From Sorghum bicolor (lineage: Eukaryota > Streptophyta > Magnoliopsida > Poales > Poaceae): a DNA stretch of 64,000 bases. Made by a program: the position numbers and the translations under genes. Location of the stretch: NCBI RefSeq assembly GCF_000003195.3, contig NC_012871.2, positions 57,279,802 through 57,343,801 on the forward strand, given 5' to 3'. Shown piece after piece: positions 22,508-34,455 of this stretch. Every line of letters begins with the position of its first letter. The stretch's first letter is position 1. The notes under the pieces were generated by a model. That model made no database searches. It saw only the letters and a list, made by a program, of their open reading frames with translations, and was not told the DNA's origin.

Positions 22508-22748
22508 CTGCTTTAGTTCAACATGAAAACCAAAAAGTTTTCAAGATTATCTGTCACATCGAATCTTGCCGTATATATATAAAGCATTAAATATAGACAA
22601 AAATAAAAACTAATCACATAGTTTGACTGTAAATCGCGAGATAAATCTTTTGACCCTAGTCTGTCTATGATTGGACAATATTTACCACAAACAAACGAAA
22701 GTGCTACAGTAGCGAAATCCGAAATTTTTTCACATCTAAACAAGGTCT
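22508..22748. mobile_element. GGCCTTGTTTAG-family MITE between gene A and a gypsy fragment
   Basis: The left end is GGCTGCTTTAGTTCAAC and the right end is ATCTAAACAAGGTCTTA. The interior has GTCACATCGAATCTT, GCATTAAATATAGAC and GAAAGTGCTACAGTAGC. It abuts the point where the gypsy reverse-transcriptase fragment stops. Confidence 0.7.
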
Positions 22749-23605
22749 TACTTCAATTTTAGCTTTATGTACCTCTATACCTCTTTCTGAGTCCTAACAC
22801 TATTCCTTCTCTAACCATAAAATAACATTTTTCTTAATTGAGGACTAAGTGTTTTCTTCACATCTTTGCAAAATCTTATCTAAATTTTCTAAACAATCAT
22901 CAAAAGTTTTTCCATAAACTGAAAAATCATCTATAAAAGCTTCTATGATTTCTTCTATCATATCAGAAAATATAGACATCATGCATCTTTGAAAAGAAGC
23001 ACGTGCATTACATAATCCAAAAGACACTCTACGATAAGCATAAGTTCCATAGGGACATGTAAATATGGTTTTGCTTTGACCATCAGGGAGGATAGGGATT
23101 TGGTGATATCCTAAATAACCATCAAGGAAACAAAAGAAAGAATGATTGACTAAACGCTCTAGCATCTCATCAATGAAAGGTAGAGGAAAATGATATTTCT
23201 TTGTTGCCATGTTGAGTTTCTATAATCTATGCACATTCGCCATCCAGTGATAGTTCTTTGGGGGTATTAATTCATTTTTATCATTTTGGACAACTATCAT
23301 TCTTCTCTTTTTAGGTACAACTTGCACAGGACTTACCCACTCACTATGCGGTAAAGGATATATAATCCCTGCATGCAATACTTTAAGACCTCTTTCTTTA
23401 CTACCTCTCTCATCATATTTTGGAGTCTACGCTGGGGCTCTCTTGAAGGTGTAATTTCTGTATCGATTGGTATAAGATGAGTACAAAGGATAGGGCTAAT
23501 CCATTTTAGGTCTTGGAGTGAATAACCAAAAGCAGCACAATGTTTTTCTAAAATAGTTATTAGTTTATAAGACTCTTCGTCTGAGAGTTTATCACTTATA
23601 ATCAC
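22749..23605 (-). pseudogene. Gypsy reverse transcriptase fragment
   Basis: The minus-strand frames contain the pre-RT motif SREPQRRLQNMMREVVKKEV, then HFPLPFIDEMLERL, FCFLDGYLGYHQIPI, FTCPYGTYAYRRVSFGLCNA and FIDDFSVYG, where the canonical catalytic motif is F-x-D-D. Similarity continues in degraded form to SERGIEVHKAKIEV at the truncation point. Frame changes lie between 23210 and 23333, and stops lie after position 22845. In an active element this enzyme copies element RNA into cDNA. Confidence 0.9.
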
Positions 23606-23862
23606 AGGATATTTTTTATCATTATTTAGAAAAACATATTTAAGTCTAGAAGGTAGTGGTTTAAGCTCAATAGGAGGTTTAAGTGGCTTTAATAATTCAT
23701 CAAGAGGTTCAGGATCAATAGGGTCCTCTTCCTCTTCATCGATGAAGAATTGGGTATCATCTTCTAAATCAGGCTAAATAAAATTATCGAATTCAGTTGT
23801 CTTAACCTCTTCTATTGGATCTAATTCAGGAAGGGGTTCTGCTTTAACTTTTACTCCATGAG

Positions 23863-24342
23863 TTATAGGTACTGAAAAATAAATCTTTTCCCAAATTTAA
23901 TATTTAATTTACCATTACGACCTTCTTGAAGAAGTTTTATTATGAGTACTCCAATCATTACATCAAAATCCCACACATCAAATATATAGAAATTTAGCAA
24001 AATGCGGAAATCATTAATAACAATAGGAAGTGCACTTAAAATTCCTAAGCTAGGAATAATGTGTCTTGAACAATTCTTTAATAATTTATTTGTAGGAATT
24101 AATGGTATGTCTCTCAAGATTTTTTTTGTAAAAGTATATAACATAATGTTGACACCTAAAACTGGATTGTATAAAACTTCAAAAGGATATGAATCTATTT
24201 GCAACTTTATAGTAATAGAGGGTGAATTAAAACGAATTACTTTAGGGGATTGCTCAGATTCTATTAACAAATCATCACCAAAAATAAAAACTAATTCTCT
24301 TGTAATTTCTCTAAGAAATTTTAAATTATCAGGATGTGACAA
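23863..24342 (-). pseudogene. Gypsy protease region
   Basis: The 159-residue frame contains IKLQIDSYPFEVLYNPVLGVNIMLY, which aligns with the usual L-D-x-G-A-S-x-N-L/I-M segment of plant retroviral-type proteases. The catalytic Asp appears replaced (YNPVLGVNIM), so activity is unlikely. It is followed by DVWDFDVMIGVLIIKLLQ, the equivalent of the usual ILGRPFL region. An acidic linker region with further stops lies between it and the reverse transcriptase. Confidence 0.7.
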
Positions 24343-25103
24343 ATTAGGATTAAAATCCCTAGATTATCGGGGTTGAATAATCTTACGCTAAAATGTAGTA
24401 TTACCATAATCATCAAAGAAATCATCCTCAATTTCAAACATGCATTGAGAAATTGGAGTTGTCTCCTTCTCATTAGCTAGTTCAGGGTTTAATTCAACTA
24501 TAGATTGAGATGAATCAGGTAAAAGTTTATTTTTAGCTAACAAAGATTCTTCTTCTAACAACTCTTCTTTTTCTTTGGGGAGATCATTTAAAATATTGGT
24601 AAGAATAGTTTTAGCATGCTCAACGGTAATATGCATAAATGCTCCAAGGCTAAATTAAGGTATTCTTTATTTCTATCATTTAGGCCTAAAAATGTTGTAA
24701 AAGCATGGGTTCTGATAAAGCAAGATTAGGTCTAGAATTTACAAAACCATCAAAATGATCCCAAGCGTTGCCTAACGATTCATTATCTAATTGTTTAAAT
24801 CCTATAATTTCGAATCGAAGTTTAACAACCTTTTGTACTGGGAAGAATTTAAGGCAAAAGTCTTTTCATAATATATCCCAATCTCCTTGACTATTCCTAA
24901 CATGGCGATTATACCATTTCTTAGCTTGGCCCTTTAATGAAAACGGAAAGAGTTTCCATCTTAAAGTCTCATGGGCCATGCCCTTAATATTCAGACATGA
25001 ACATGCCTGCTCAAAATCGATTAAGTGGGAATAGGGGTTTTCACTAGAATTACCAGAAAAATATCTTCTTGAACTAGTTTGATTAATCCCGGGTGTAGCT
25101 CAT

Positions 25104-25383
25104 TGTAATGTCCCGTCTCCACGAGGCCGGGCCCGCTTATATCTAGCAGCTTTTCTAGGATATAATCAGTCCTCATAGATCAACACTAGTCTTTTCTGCA
25201 CACTTTGTCCTCACTCGTGCGCACCCGGGAAGTACTTTCCGGTCGGTCACCCATTCCTAAATTTCTCAAGGCCAAGCACGCTTAACTTTAGAGTTCTTTG
25301 GAGATGGGCTCCCGAAAAAGAAGTTGTAACTTGTTGATATGAGTCTCCTATTAATCCTATTAAGCGTTGGGCTGGGTGTTACA
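25104..25383 (-). repeat. Cassandra 3' LTR with 5S-like box
   Basis: It starts TGTAACACCCAGCCC and ends GGGACATTACA on the minus strand. The 5S-like segment lies at about 25205-25325. It differs from the other LTR at a modest number of scattered positions. Confidence 0.88.
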
Positions 25384-25587
25384 TCCTCACCCCCTTAAGA
25401 GATCGACGTCCTCGTCGATCCACCCCAAGCCAGGAACGTTCCCTCTTGGCCACGTCCGTGCATCCAGTGCCAGCGCATGTGCCATGCTGTGTGACCACTC
25501 TGGGTCCACACCAGCCATGCACACCATGCCTGCACAACTGCGACACACGCGCCCGTGAAACCGCGAGAGTCGGCTCTGATACCATTC

Positions 25588-25866
25588 TGTAACGTCCCGC
25601 CTCCATGAGGTCGGCCCCGCTTACATCTGGCAGCTTTTCTAGGATATAATCAGTCCCCACAGATCAACACTAGTCTTTTCTACACACTTTGTCCTCACTC
25701 GTGCGCACCCGGGAAGTACTTTCCGGTCGGTCACCCATCCCTAAATTTCTCAAGGCCAAGCACGCTTAACTTTAGAGTTCTTTGGAGATGGGCTCTAAAA
25801 AAGACGCTGCAACTTGTTGATATGAGTCTCCTATTAATCCTATTAAGCCTTGGGCCGGGTGTTACA
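25588..25866 (-). repeat. Cassandra 5' LTR with 5S-like box
   Basis: It starts TGTAACACCCGGCCC and ends GGGACGTTACA on the minus strand, with the same 5S-like segment at about 25690-25800. The tRNA-Met primer site follows directly. Confidence 0.88.
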
Positions 25867-26063
25867 CTCATAGCCAGATGATGTGATAGGTTTAGAAGAT
25901 TTCTTTGGCTGGAGGTACGATCCCGATGGTGCTCCATATTGATATAAAAGTTGAGATTCAATTTTCATATTATACATTTTCATATTATTTTATTTATTTT
26001 ATTTTTTAAAATAAAAGGATAACTATAGACTAAGATAGACTAATGTCAAAATCAACAAATCGT

Positions 26064-26081
26064 TCCCCGGCAACGGCGCCA
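26064..26081 (-). promoter_or_regulatory. Primer binding site, tRNA-Asp type
   Basis: The minus-strand sequence TGGCGCCGTTGCCGGGGA is the classic primer site used by Athila-like gypsy elements. It lies 8 nt downstream of the 5' LTR end. Confidence 0.88.
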
Positions 26082-26089
26082 GAAATGCT

Positions 26090-27302
26090 TGTTGGTATAA
26101 ATTAACTGCACCCTAAATAATAGTTATAATCAGATTATCCGCAAGTGCACAGATATATACTGATCAACACTTCACCAAGATCAACCCGGTTTTAATATGG
26201 AACCCAAAGAAACAGTAGGTGATCTATGACCTAGCCTATAACTCTTAATCTAAGAGATATAATCAATCTAGAAAACTATTGAGAATGAGAAAATAGCTAA
26301 TGTACTTTGGTTCTAATAACCGGTAAACTTTGTATAATATCGTCTTATCGGACAAGTAACCCGAATAGGAGAAGAAACAGAGTAATTTTCTACCAGGCAC
26401 CTATAAGCCTATCCGTCCTATCAACAGAAAGTGGACTATAGAGAATTCAAAGTAGCTATAAAGTCACCTACACGAGCTACCACAGTCTGCCTGATTAGGG
26501 AACATTCACAAGCAACCATAGCTCAGACACCACGTCTATGCTACGAATCACTACTCCGACCTAGGAGCTACCCAAATCGAAGTACTCAATATAATATGAG
26601 TTGCAAACCAAAGAACGAATAAAAATAAGTTGTTTACTTGAATCAGAATGGTAAATATAAAAGTACCTTAGAACGCAGCTCTAGGCGAGGGAGCCAAATA
26701 CAGACGAATACAGCTCCTGAGGAAGCTCTGATAGGCCGGGACTCCTCCAAATCTCTACTCCTCTACTCTATCTCTCTAATGTCTATTTTGATTGCTAGCC
26801 TAGATCTAGTTGATCTCTATCTAATGCTCTGACTCTTCATCTCTTGATCTGGCCTCTTCTAGGGGGTCTAGCCCTCTATTTATAGCCCAGTGGGATGGAT
26901 ACGTGCTATTGGATCAAATCGACTTAACCAAGGGCGGAGATGCATCAGGAGAGGTGGTGGAGGAAGCTTCTGGAAGGGAGAGGCAAACCCTAGCCATAGG
27001 GGGCCAGCCGACGTAGGGGTGGGGCCGGCCGGCCCCATCTGGTGGCCTCTACCGGTCCCGCTGCTTTGGGTGTCTTCTGGAGCCTTCCTGATCCCTCTGG
27101 TGACGCCCTTTCATCGTGGATAAGTTTCATGGTAGATTCGCACTTAAATCCCTCTTTTAGGCTTTTTCTGGATATTTCCCTGAAGAATACACAAATCACC
27201 AAAACTCGTGGAAATTGTCAGTTATAACCCTATTCTAGTAGATATTCATATATGGTGGAGAGATAATTGCTAATAAATATTGTGGGTTAACATGCGTCAA
27301 CA
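26090..27302 (-). repeat. 5' LTR of the Athila-like element
   Basis: On the minus strand the LTR runs from TGTTGACGCATG to TATACCAACA, about 1.2 kb. It contains GCACTTGCGGATAATC near its 3' end, the same position as GTGCGCTTGTGGATCATT in the LTRs at 48803 and 55159, so the families are related. No 3' partner survives. Confidence 0.8.
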
Positions 27303-28240
27303 ACCTATTACAACCAAACATGGGTGTAGCTCATAGCTAGATGTGACAATCATGGGCTCTAGTGGCTCTAAGCTTGCGTTGATGGGTGCAAGACATTGAT
27401 AGATAGGCGTGGAATTTGGGTTATTCATAAGGATAGAAAAGAAAAGAAAAAATAAAATATGAGATAAGAGAAAAAGATAAAAGTATAATACAAGGTTAAG
27501 CATGACTTAAAGTTATCTTAGCAAACCGTTTTTCTCCCTGGCAATGGTGTCAAAAATGCTTGTTGATACTAGATACACACATAGAAAAATAATCCTCAAG
27601 CGCACGGATATCGATGAGCACTTCATCTGAGAGATATTCTAGAGTATTATTATTTATTTATCCGCTAGGAGAAAACGTGCATATGACTAACCTAAGTCTA
27701 TACTTAACCCCTGGGCTACAAGACAAGATAGTGAGAATTAAACGATATAGAGAGGACTCCTTCGTCAGTCTTCTTCTAACCTGTGGTAAGCTATGTGGTT
27801 ATTGTTCTAAGGGGGTATCTAAGGAAAAGATACACCACAGAGAATACTTAACCCCGGCATAATAATTCATACCTTACCTCCTGACGGGACATGGATTACG
27901 GAGACACAAGGAGACTGTCACTTCTCCCCAATGTTACCACAAATCCGGCCAGATATGGAGTATCTTCGAGTATTCCTAGCCTAAGCACCATACTTATGCT
28001 AGGAACGATTACTCTATTCCCTACGTGAAGCGAATAAAGTAAACCCGTAAACCAAAGAACAATAAGAACAATAAACTTACTAGTATTAGAAGTTGAATTG
28101 CCGAATGATCCTAGAACCAAGCCTTAGGTTAGGAGACTTTGATCCCGCAGATACAACTAGAGAGGAGACACCAATAAGTCGAGCTTCTAACCTTGCTCAA
28201 GGTGCGTCGTGCTCGACAAGCCGGGATAAATCGACTGTCT
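27303..28240 (-). mobile_element. Remnant of a second gypsy element (leader and partial LTR)
   Basis: From right to left it holds an LTR fragment (about 28240-27561, ending TATCAACA), a degraded primer site TGACACCATTGCCAGGGAG, and the start of a coding region (MNNPNSTPIYQCLAPINAS). The same start (MDNLNSIPIIEFFAPSE) opens the coding region of the element at 48803-56367, so both belong to one family. The coding region is cut at 27303 by the LTR of the Athila-like element. The right LTR end is lost near 28240. Confidence 0.72.
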
Positions 28241-30705
28241 CTTGCGTTAACTATGGAGTTCCAACATACGCCAAAACCTAAACAACTGTCCCTGGTACCC
28301 CCACGGTAGGCTATCCGTGGTAAAACATCGACAAGACTTCCAACTTAATACACGGAAAATAATACTATTAGGACCTAATTTCTTTATAAAATAAAGAAGT
28401 AAATTTTCAATAAAAAGCTAATAATATACTATAATTTCAACTTAACATGCATTAAAAAATTGAAAACAACAAGATTAGAAGTTAAAATCTAAACTATAGA
28501 TTCATGATGCCACATAAAATGATGGAACAAGAGTTTATACATCTCAAGCCTAAGTTTTTTAAGAAAAAATACATCACAACAGAGAAAAAATGATAAATAC
28601 TAGAAATTCTAACAAGAGGTACCTAACAAAGCCTCTATGTTAATCCTCACTATGAAAGATCCAAAAATTTCTCATAAAATTGTAAATAGGTAACCATCAG
28701 TTGGTAGAATCTAATTACTATTGATAAACAATAACTATTCCCTCCTTTTCGCATTATAAGATTTTTTTGGCTTTTTTAGATTCATAGCTTTTCCTCTATG
28801 TACTTAAATATTCAATATGTGTTGATGCTGAATAGTATCGTGATCATAGACCAGCAAGGGCTAGCACGCCCGCGGTCAACAAATGACCTTGATTGCATAA
28901 AAAATATAGCGAATTGACAAAACTGAGCTTGAGACTAGTTTGGCTGATGTTAAGCCCGTTATTCATCTGGTAAACTCCCAAACACCTCCTAGGAAGACCC
29001 GTCAAGGAGGAGCACGTAGAGGGTGTCCTAGGGTCAGCAAGACCACCTAGGACGCCCTGAAATCTCTTTAGGAGATCAATGTAATGAACAACAGGATAGA
29101 GAGAGGGGAGGGTAGAATGGTGTAGTAGATGTTTTGGATGATTTGAAGTTGAGTTCCTCAATTGTGGTAGTTACTCCCACAATCAATAAATCATGTTGTG
29201 TATATGTACTATTCATTTATCCATTTGAGTATATTGATATACTCATATTAAGATACTTTGACTTTTACTATGTGATAAATTCCAGGAGTCCATATTTTTT
29301 AATTTAATACTATGTCAGTAGCATATAAAATAAGTATAACAATATATTCTAAGTATACTTGCATACTTGACATATGTAGTACCCTAGATAGTCTACTATG
29401 ATGAAAGTCTTGTTGATCTACCGACTTCTAGTGGTGCCCTTTGTTAAATGCCCTTTGTCGTAGGGATCGAGCTTGTGTGCTCGCTAAGCAAAGTAAAGGA
29501 GTGATCTTATGATCCACCTCAATGGGATCGTAGGTTATCAGCAAGCAACCGACCCTTGAGATAAACCTATTGCGTCACTTGTCCTCGTTGGTTCGCTCTC
29601 TCAACGTACACCTACAATTATATTTCATATATTGTGCTTGTGTTGTTGGCTACAAACTCAAGCTCTCTAATTTGTTTAGTTGCTAGTTCTCTAGTGAGTA
29701 GTTTAGTTGCTATCCTGTTAGCTCACTAGTGTAGTAGTAGCGCCCCTAGTTATTATTGTGCTTGAGTGCTTTCTAGTTTAATCAACAACTAGAATGGGGG
29801 GGGGCGCTTGTGTTGCTTTGATTAGGTTAGGCAAAGTAGAGGCTATTAGGACTACTTGTTTACTCATCATCTTTGTCTAGTGTCTTTGTGTTTGTAATTT
29901 TTTTTTAATTGGCTAATCACCCCTCTATAGCCATCCATAGATTTTTTTAATGAGCTACAAATAGAAACGTTATGTTCCATATTTCCTTAACAACTCATAT
30001 TACTAATGATACTAATAAGTTGTTTAAACCCATATTATTAGTAACCATGTCATATAGCTTATATGGGTTGTTATTTTAGATATATTTATACATTCTAGCA
30101 AAAACATTTGACACGTCAATGTTGAGTACAATCATTACTACACTAATAATTCCTTATTAAGAAAATTTAATCATCTTGAGAAGTGGGGAAGGCCAGACTT
30201 AGCTATATTTTCTTGTCCTTTAAGATTTCTTTAGAGTAAACAATCAATCATATGAGGCGTAAATATTAAATCCACTTAAGATTGGTACTGCTACATGTTA
30301 TAAGATCTCACTTCAAGCTCTACCACTTATTTTAAACAACATGATGCAAGTTTGAAATGATTGCTTATGCTATCATAGTATTAAGAACCGAACCAGTGAC
30401 AAAAAAAGCTTTACTTAGTACAAAAAGATAGTTAGTAAAAGATACAATAAGCATAAAAATTTCTACTTAACTTGAGGATAAGAAAATTTGTAGCAATCAA
30501 TAAGGTTAAAATTTTAAAAATTAAAATTAAGATTCTTGACTTGATAAGTATTGCAACAATAGCCACAATAGTTAATTCTAAGGTTTCAACTAATTGCATG
30601 TTGAAAATATATAGAGGTGTCGTGCAAATGTAAAACTATGTATATGGATGAAAACCATGTAGATTAGTCCATTGCCAAAAAGTATCTCTTATACATGCCT
30701 ATTGT
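28241..30705. other. AT-rich intergenic DNA with old repeat fragments
   Basis: No host exon was recognised. A partial Stowaway-like left end (CTATTCCCTCCTTTTCGCAT) lies near 28735. A segment at about 29430-29945 ends GGCTAATCACCCCTCTATAGCC, which resembles the 3' part of Maximus/SIRE-type copia LTRs. A 105-codon minus-strand frame at 28844-29161 has no recognisable similarity and looks like part of an old LTR. Confidence 0.4.
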
Positions 30706-33700
30706 TGTAACACCCAAAATTTACTCCTTTTGAAATATAGATAAAATTATTTAATTTTGTATTTTTGTGCTCATGAAAATATAGGAAAAATAATATTTTT
30801 CATTAAATTAAAATTTATCATAAGGCTTAGCAATATTATTATGCATACATGCTGGTGCATATGTTTTGATGTGATGTTTGCTTGTTGCTCCTTTATGTGT
30901 TGAGTGAGCAAAGTTTTTAAAATGCGTTTAGTAGATCGATCTTCCTTGACCAGTACGTCTTTATCTTTATCTATAACTAAATTTCTTGTTTCTCAGCTCA
31001 AGTTTTTATTAGGAGCTTCCTAAAATATTTTCTTTGTTATCCAAATTACTTCTTTTAGTTCCTCGTCCAACAAGCAGTTCTACAAACTTCTTGGAAAATT
31101 TTCCACCTTTTTCTAGAACTTGTTCTCACTTTTCTGTAAGCATAATCTAATTTTTAGATGCTCCAAATAATCTTATCATGGGCTCCAAATACTTTATTTG
31201 AGTTCCTCATGTTCCATATTGTCTCTGAGAATTTTTACCAAATTTTTGAGCTTTCGGAATATTTTTCATGGCTTAAATAATAATTCTACACTTTTCTAGA
31301 ATTATTTTATCTATGGAATTAATTAATTTCGAAAATAATAAAATATCTCTTGCTCTTCTACGCTTAAATTTAAGGTGCAATAAATTTAATAAATTTCAAA
31401 GACCATATATTTATTTATTAATGAGCTTTAATATTTATTTAGGTCCATTAGTAAAGGTGGTAGGTGCAACATCAAGTAGTACCATATTGCTATTTGATGT
31501 AGATGTGGATAGTTTTTTTTCTTATATATATGTACCAACCCCTTAGATTGAGCACACCAAAACTACCATATGAGCAGCCCTTAGTTTGGGATATCTCTCG
31601 TGTAGTAAATTAAATTTTTCTCTAGTCCTCGTGTCGTTGCTATTTCGGGAGACCTCGGTTGCTCATCTTGTGCATTCTTCAGCCATGCCTGACCATCAAC
31701 ATTACCCATTCATAATTGATCGTTGGTAAGCATCTCATGTTATCCTTCCTCCCTGTTAATTGCACCATGCCCTGCCGCCACAATTTAATTTAACTCTGTG
31801 CTGCAGCCCACTATTGCCTAACCCTTGCCCTTGTTGTATTGTTTTTCGCCGGCGACCACTAGAGCCACGCCATGTGCCTGCACATGCAGCCATCCTTTGC
31901 GCCTTCCAGCAAGTCATGTATGTTTGCGTACGTGTTTGGCCCTAGGTAGCAAGTTGTCTATCTGTACCTTTGGTGAGTTCTTCTACAGTTATTTTATATA
32001 TTTAGAATCTAGACAATCAATTGTTATTTAGCCTCTTAAATTAACCAATCTGCGTTCTATCTTTTGTCTCCAATACTCTATTCATATTAATTCTTTTGTC
32101 ATCAGTTTCTACGAGAATCATTGATAGAATGCACATGTTCTTTATTTTTCTATGAATTCTGTATGAATCAGTTTACCCATTAATAAATTCTGAAGCTTTA
32201 GTCTCTCACCGTTCCGTCCCTGTTAAGCTCTGATTGTAACCACGTAATTCACGAGTTAGTCACATTATCTTGTCACATGTAACTTAATTAAAATTTATAC
32301 AAGGTTTTATAATTAAATTAATTTAGGGTTTCCACAATAGATCTTTTGTGAATACTTATTAATTTGATTAATGCCAACTGAAATATGTTTTCATTAATTA
32401 TAAATTATGTAGTTTTAATCTCACTATAAAATTTGATTACAGGCTCACATAAATCTGTCTTCTGCAAAGTTAGAGTCTAATTTGCTTAAAGATACATCAA
32501 TAGTTTTGAAATAAAATGAGACAAGATTAACTGACTCTTTAATTAAAATATACTTTGGTTAACCTCAACCTTCATCTGGTTGTGTCTAATTAAAACAAAT
32601 GAAGCTTATAGGTTTTCTTTCGTCTACGAAGCAAAACTCTCGATAGTTGGTTCTTTCAGTGTAGCGCCGATTAGAATGCTTTTCACGTCTTGGTGCTCGT
32701 AGCATTGTGTAGATTAGTTTTCAAACCTTTTTATTGAATTGGTGTATTGTTCTAATTATAGTCTTGTATGCTTCGTGTATGTTTGTCTTCAGTTGCTTGT
32801 GTGATGCCTTGTAATCTCGTCCAGTCGATGAAATATACGTGTGACCCAGAAGTAGATCTCTGAAGATTTGGATTTGAAGAAGGATCTAAATTTAAGGCAA
32901 GTATAGCATTTGGATTTTATTTCTGTGACCATGATCCTATGACTAGATTAATGTTAAATAATAAATGATAAAAATGACTTTTTAGCCACTTGATGATTTA
33001 TCTGTAAGTGATAACCGGGACAACAGTGTAACCATGAGGGCTATAATGGCTCACGCTTTAGTTAAGTATGAGTAATTTTTCTAGCTCGTTAGCGGTTACC
33101 CGTGTGGCGCAAATAGGGAATAGCAAACTGTGGATTCCTGCGGGTAGATCACACGGACTGACTAATGAAACTAAGCGGTCCTAACTTGTTAGACGAACCT
33201 TTGAAAGACTTCATAGTGATCCCTGCCGACCTTTCTTGGTAGTGGGTTAAGAGGCTGATCACCTCAGGTGAAAGGGTAAATCATGACTCATGGGTAATGA
33301 TGTACAACCTCTGTAGAGTGTTTAAAACTGGTATACTAGCCGTGCTCACGGTCAAGAGCTGCCTTAGGGATTCTTACATTAAGGGTGATGATTCTTGTTG
33401 TGCTAAGATACTCATTATTTATTGTTTTATGCTCTACATTAATTATGTCACATTGGTCATGAGATTGTGGGATCTATACAATCTAGTTGTTATACTTGTG
33501 AAGTTCGACATGGACTCACTATTGCTATTTCCCCCACACTTCAGGAGGAGTTTAGGCTTGTGATCAACCAGTCAGTTGGATCTATCAAAGATTATCTCTT
33601 TTATACTAAGTACGTTATCTATTTATGCATTGTCTTTTAATGTTACCCTTATTTGTAGCTATATGTGGGATTTGACTTCTAAAATTCATATATGATGCAT

Positions 33701-33732
33701 ATCTGATTTTATCTTTAAAATCGGGTATTACA
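30706..33732 (+). mobile_element. Solo LTR, family 1 (TGTAACACCC type), plus orientation
   Basis: It starts TGTAACACCCAAAATTT and ends CGGGTATTACA, flanked by a perfect 5-bp duplication ATTGT (30701-30705 and 33733-33737). It is about 3.0 kb, and no coding domain or internal region is present. The block at 33250-33350 (GGGTAAATCATGACTCATGG, TATACTAGCCGTGC) is the inverse of 10795-10875, so this is the same family as 10237-13068 in the opposite orientation. Its class (long-LTR gypsy such as Tekay) is inferred from length and start motif only. Confidence 0.8.
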
Positions 33733-33900
33733 ATTGTGTTGAAAAATGAATAAATAGAGAAAACATACAATTTAACATAACTAGTGCTTATATTTCCTAT
33801 GAGATTTTAGCTCAGACAAGAGCACAGGTTGATGGACTAGTACACACAAATTATTTTAAGGGATCTCCTTGCCCCTACTGGTTGCAGGGGTATTTAATTA

Positions 33901-34060
33901 GGCAACATATCAAGTGCAAACCAAGCAAGCTGTGGAAACTTACAAACTCTTAATCAAAGCCACAGGATCGTCATCCGATGGATGGGAGCTGAGATAGGTT
34001 CATTTTACATTTAACTGCCCGCCGGCTAGCAATGGTAATTACATTTTTTGCAAATCACTC
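33901..34060. repeat. Left terminal inverted repeat of the Pack-MULE
   Basis: It matches the inverse of the right repeat over GGCAACATATCAAGTGCAAA, CAAACTCTTAATCAA and GCCACAGGATCGTCATCCG, then more weakly to about 34060 (CCCGCCGGCTAGCAATGGTA). Confidence 0.88.
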
Positions 34061-34255
34061 CCAAACCGCATCCGTAGGAAACCAGCAGTATCTCGAGCAC
34101 AGAAGAGCAGCCGCCGCCGCCGTCTGCGAGTCACCTCTCTTGATTCGTCGGCCGCCGCCCTCGAGTCGCCACCGACCTCGCCATGGACTCCGGCGCCTGA
34201 TCCCCTGTTTTGTCTCCCTCGCCCGCCCTCGACTCGCAACGCCCGCAGGAGGAGC

Positions 34256-34455
34256 GCCCCTGGCCGGCACTCCAGCGGTGCCGCGGGGCTGCTGCAAGGC
34301 CAGTGGGTGGTGGGCGGTGCCGGGTACCCGCTCATGGACTGGCTGCTGGACGCCGTGCGCGCTGTCGCCAAGGACGCCTTCCAGCTGCAGGACCTCCACA
34401 TCGTGCTCGGCACCTGCTGCGTCCTCCATTTTTCAGATTTGGTGAGACTATAGCC
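34256..34455 (+). pseudogene. Captured HARBI1-like (PIF/Harbinger-derived nuclease) fragment
   Basis: One plus-strand frame reads GLLQGQWVVGGAGYPLMDWL, then AVRAVAKDAF, then LQDLHIVLGTCCVLH. These are three conserved blocks of the plant HARBI1/ALP1-like family. In intact members, long stretches separate the blocks (between MDW and the A-V-R block, and between DAF and LQDL), so two internal deletions are visible. A stop follows at about 34450. No functional enzyme is encoded. Confidence 0.75.

Larger units (their letters stand above)
25104..25866 (-). mobile_element. Cassandra TRIM retrotransposon, complete
   Basis: Two direct LTRs (25104-25383 and 25588-25866, about 280 bp each) flank about 200 bp without coding capacity. 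A perfect 5-bp duplication CTCAT (25099-25103 and 25867-25871) marks the insertion. On the minus strand each LTR starts TGTAACACCC and contains AAGTTAAGCGTGCTTGG and GGGTGACC, the conserved 5S rRNA-derived promoter region that defines Cassandra. The primer binding site TGGTATCAGAGCC (25584-25572) matches initiator tRNA-Met. A purine tract AAGGGGGTGAGGA precedes the 3' LTR. These elements move only with proteins supplied by other retrotransposons. Confidence 0.93.
24388..25961 (-). pseudogene. Gypsy gag, split by a Cassandra element
   Basis: The minus-strand translation includes HLIDFEQACSCLNIKGM, LRWKLFPFSLKGQAKKWYN and KFFPVQKVVKLRFEI. These are the conserved blocks of the retrotransposon gag (capsid) family in Athila-like elements. 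A stop occurs within it near 24865. The frame is separated at 25104-25866 by the Cassandra insertion and resumes with YGAPSGSYLQPKK at about 25930. The acidic C-terminal part lies at 24388-24636. Confidence 0.82.
22749..27302 (-). mobile_element. Athila-like Ty3/gypsy retrotransposon, 3'-truncated
   Basis: Read on the minus strand, it has a 5' LTR (27302-26090), a primer binding site matching tRNA-Asp (26081-26064), gag, protease and part of reverse transcriptase, then stops abruptly at 22749 in the middle of the polymerase. RNase H, integrase and the 3' LTR are missing. It is interrupted in gag by a Cassandra TRIM. Several stops and frame changes show that it is inactive. Its right end lies in the leader of a second gypsy remnant. 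Confidence 0.85.

Noticed and set aside
25205..25800. Genuine 5S rRNA gene
   Set aside because: The 5S-like segments lie inside two LTRs with a tRNA primer site and TSD, and they are diverged. This is the Cassandra promoter, not an rRNA locus.
28844..29161. 105-codon minus-strand frame
   Set aside because: No domain; the surrounding sequence looks like old LTR remnants.
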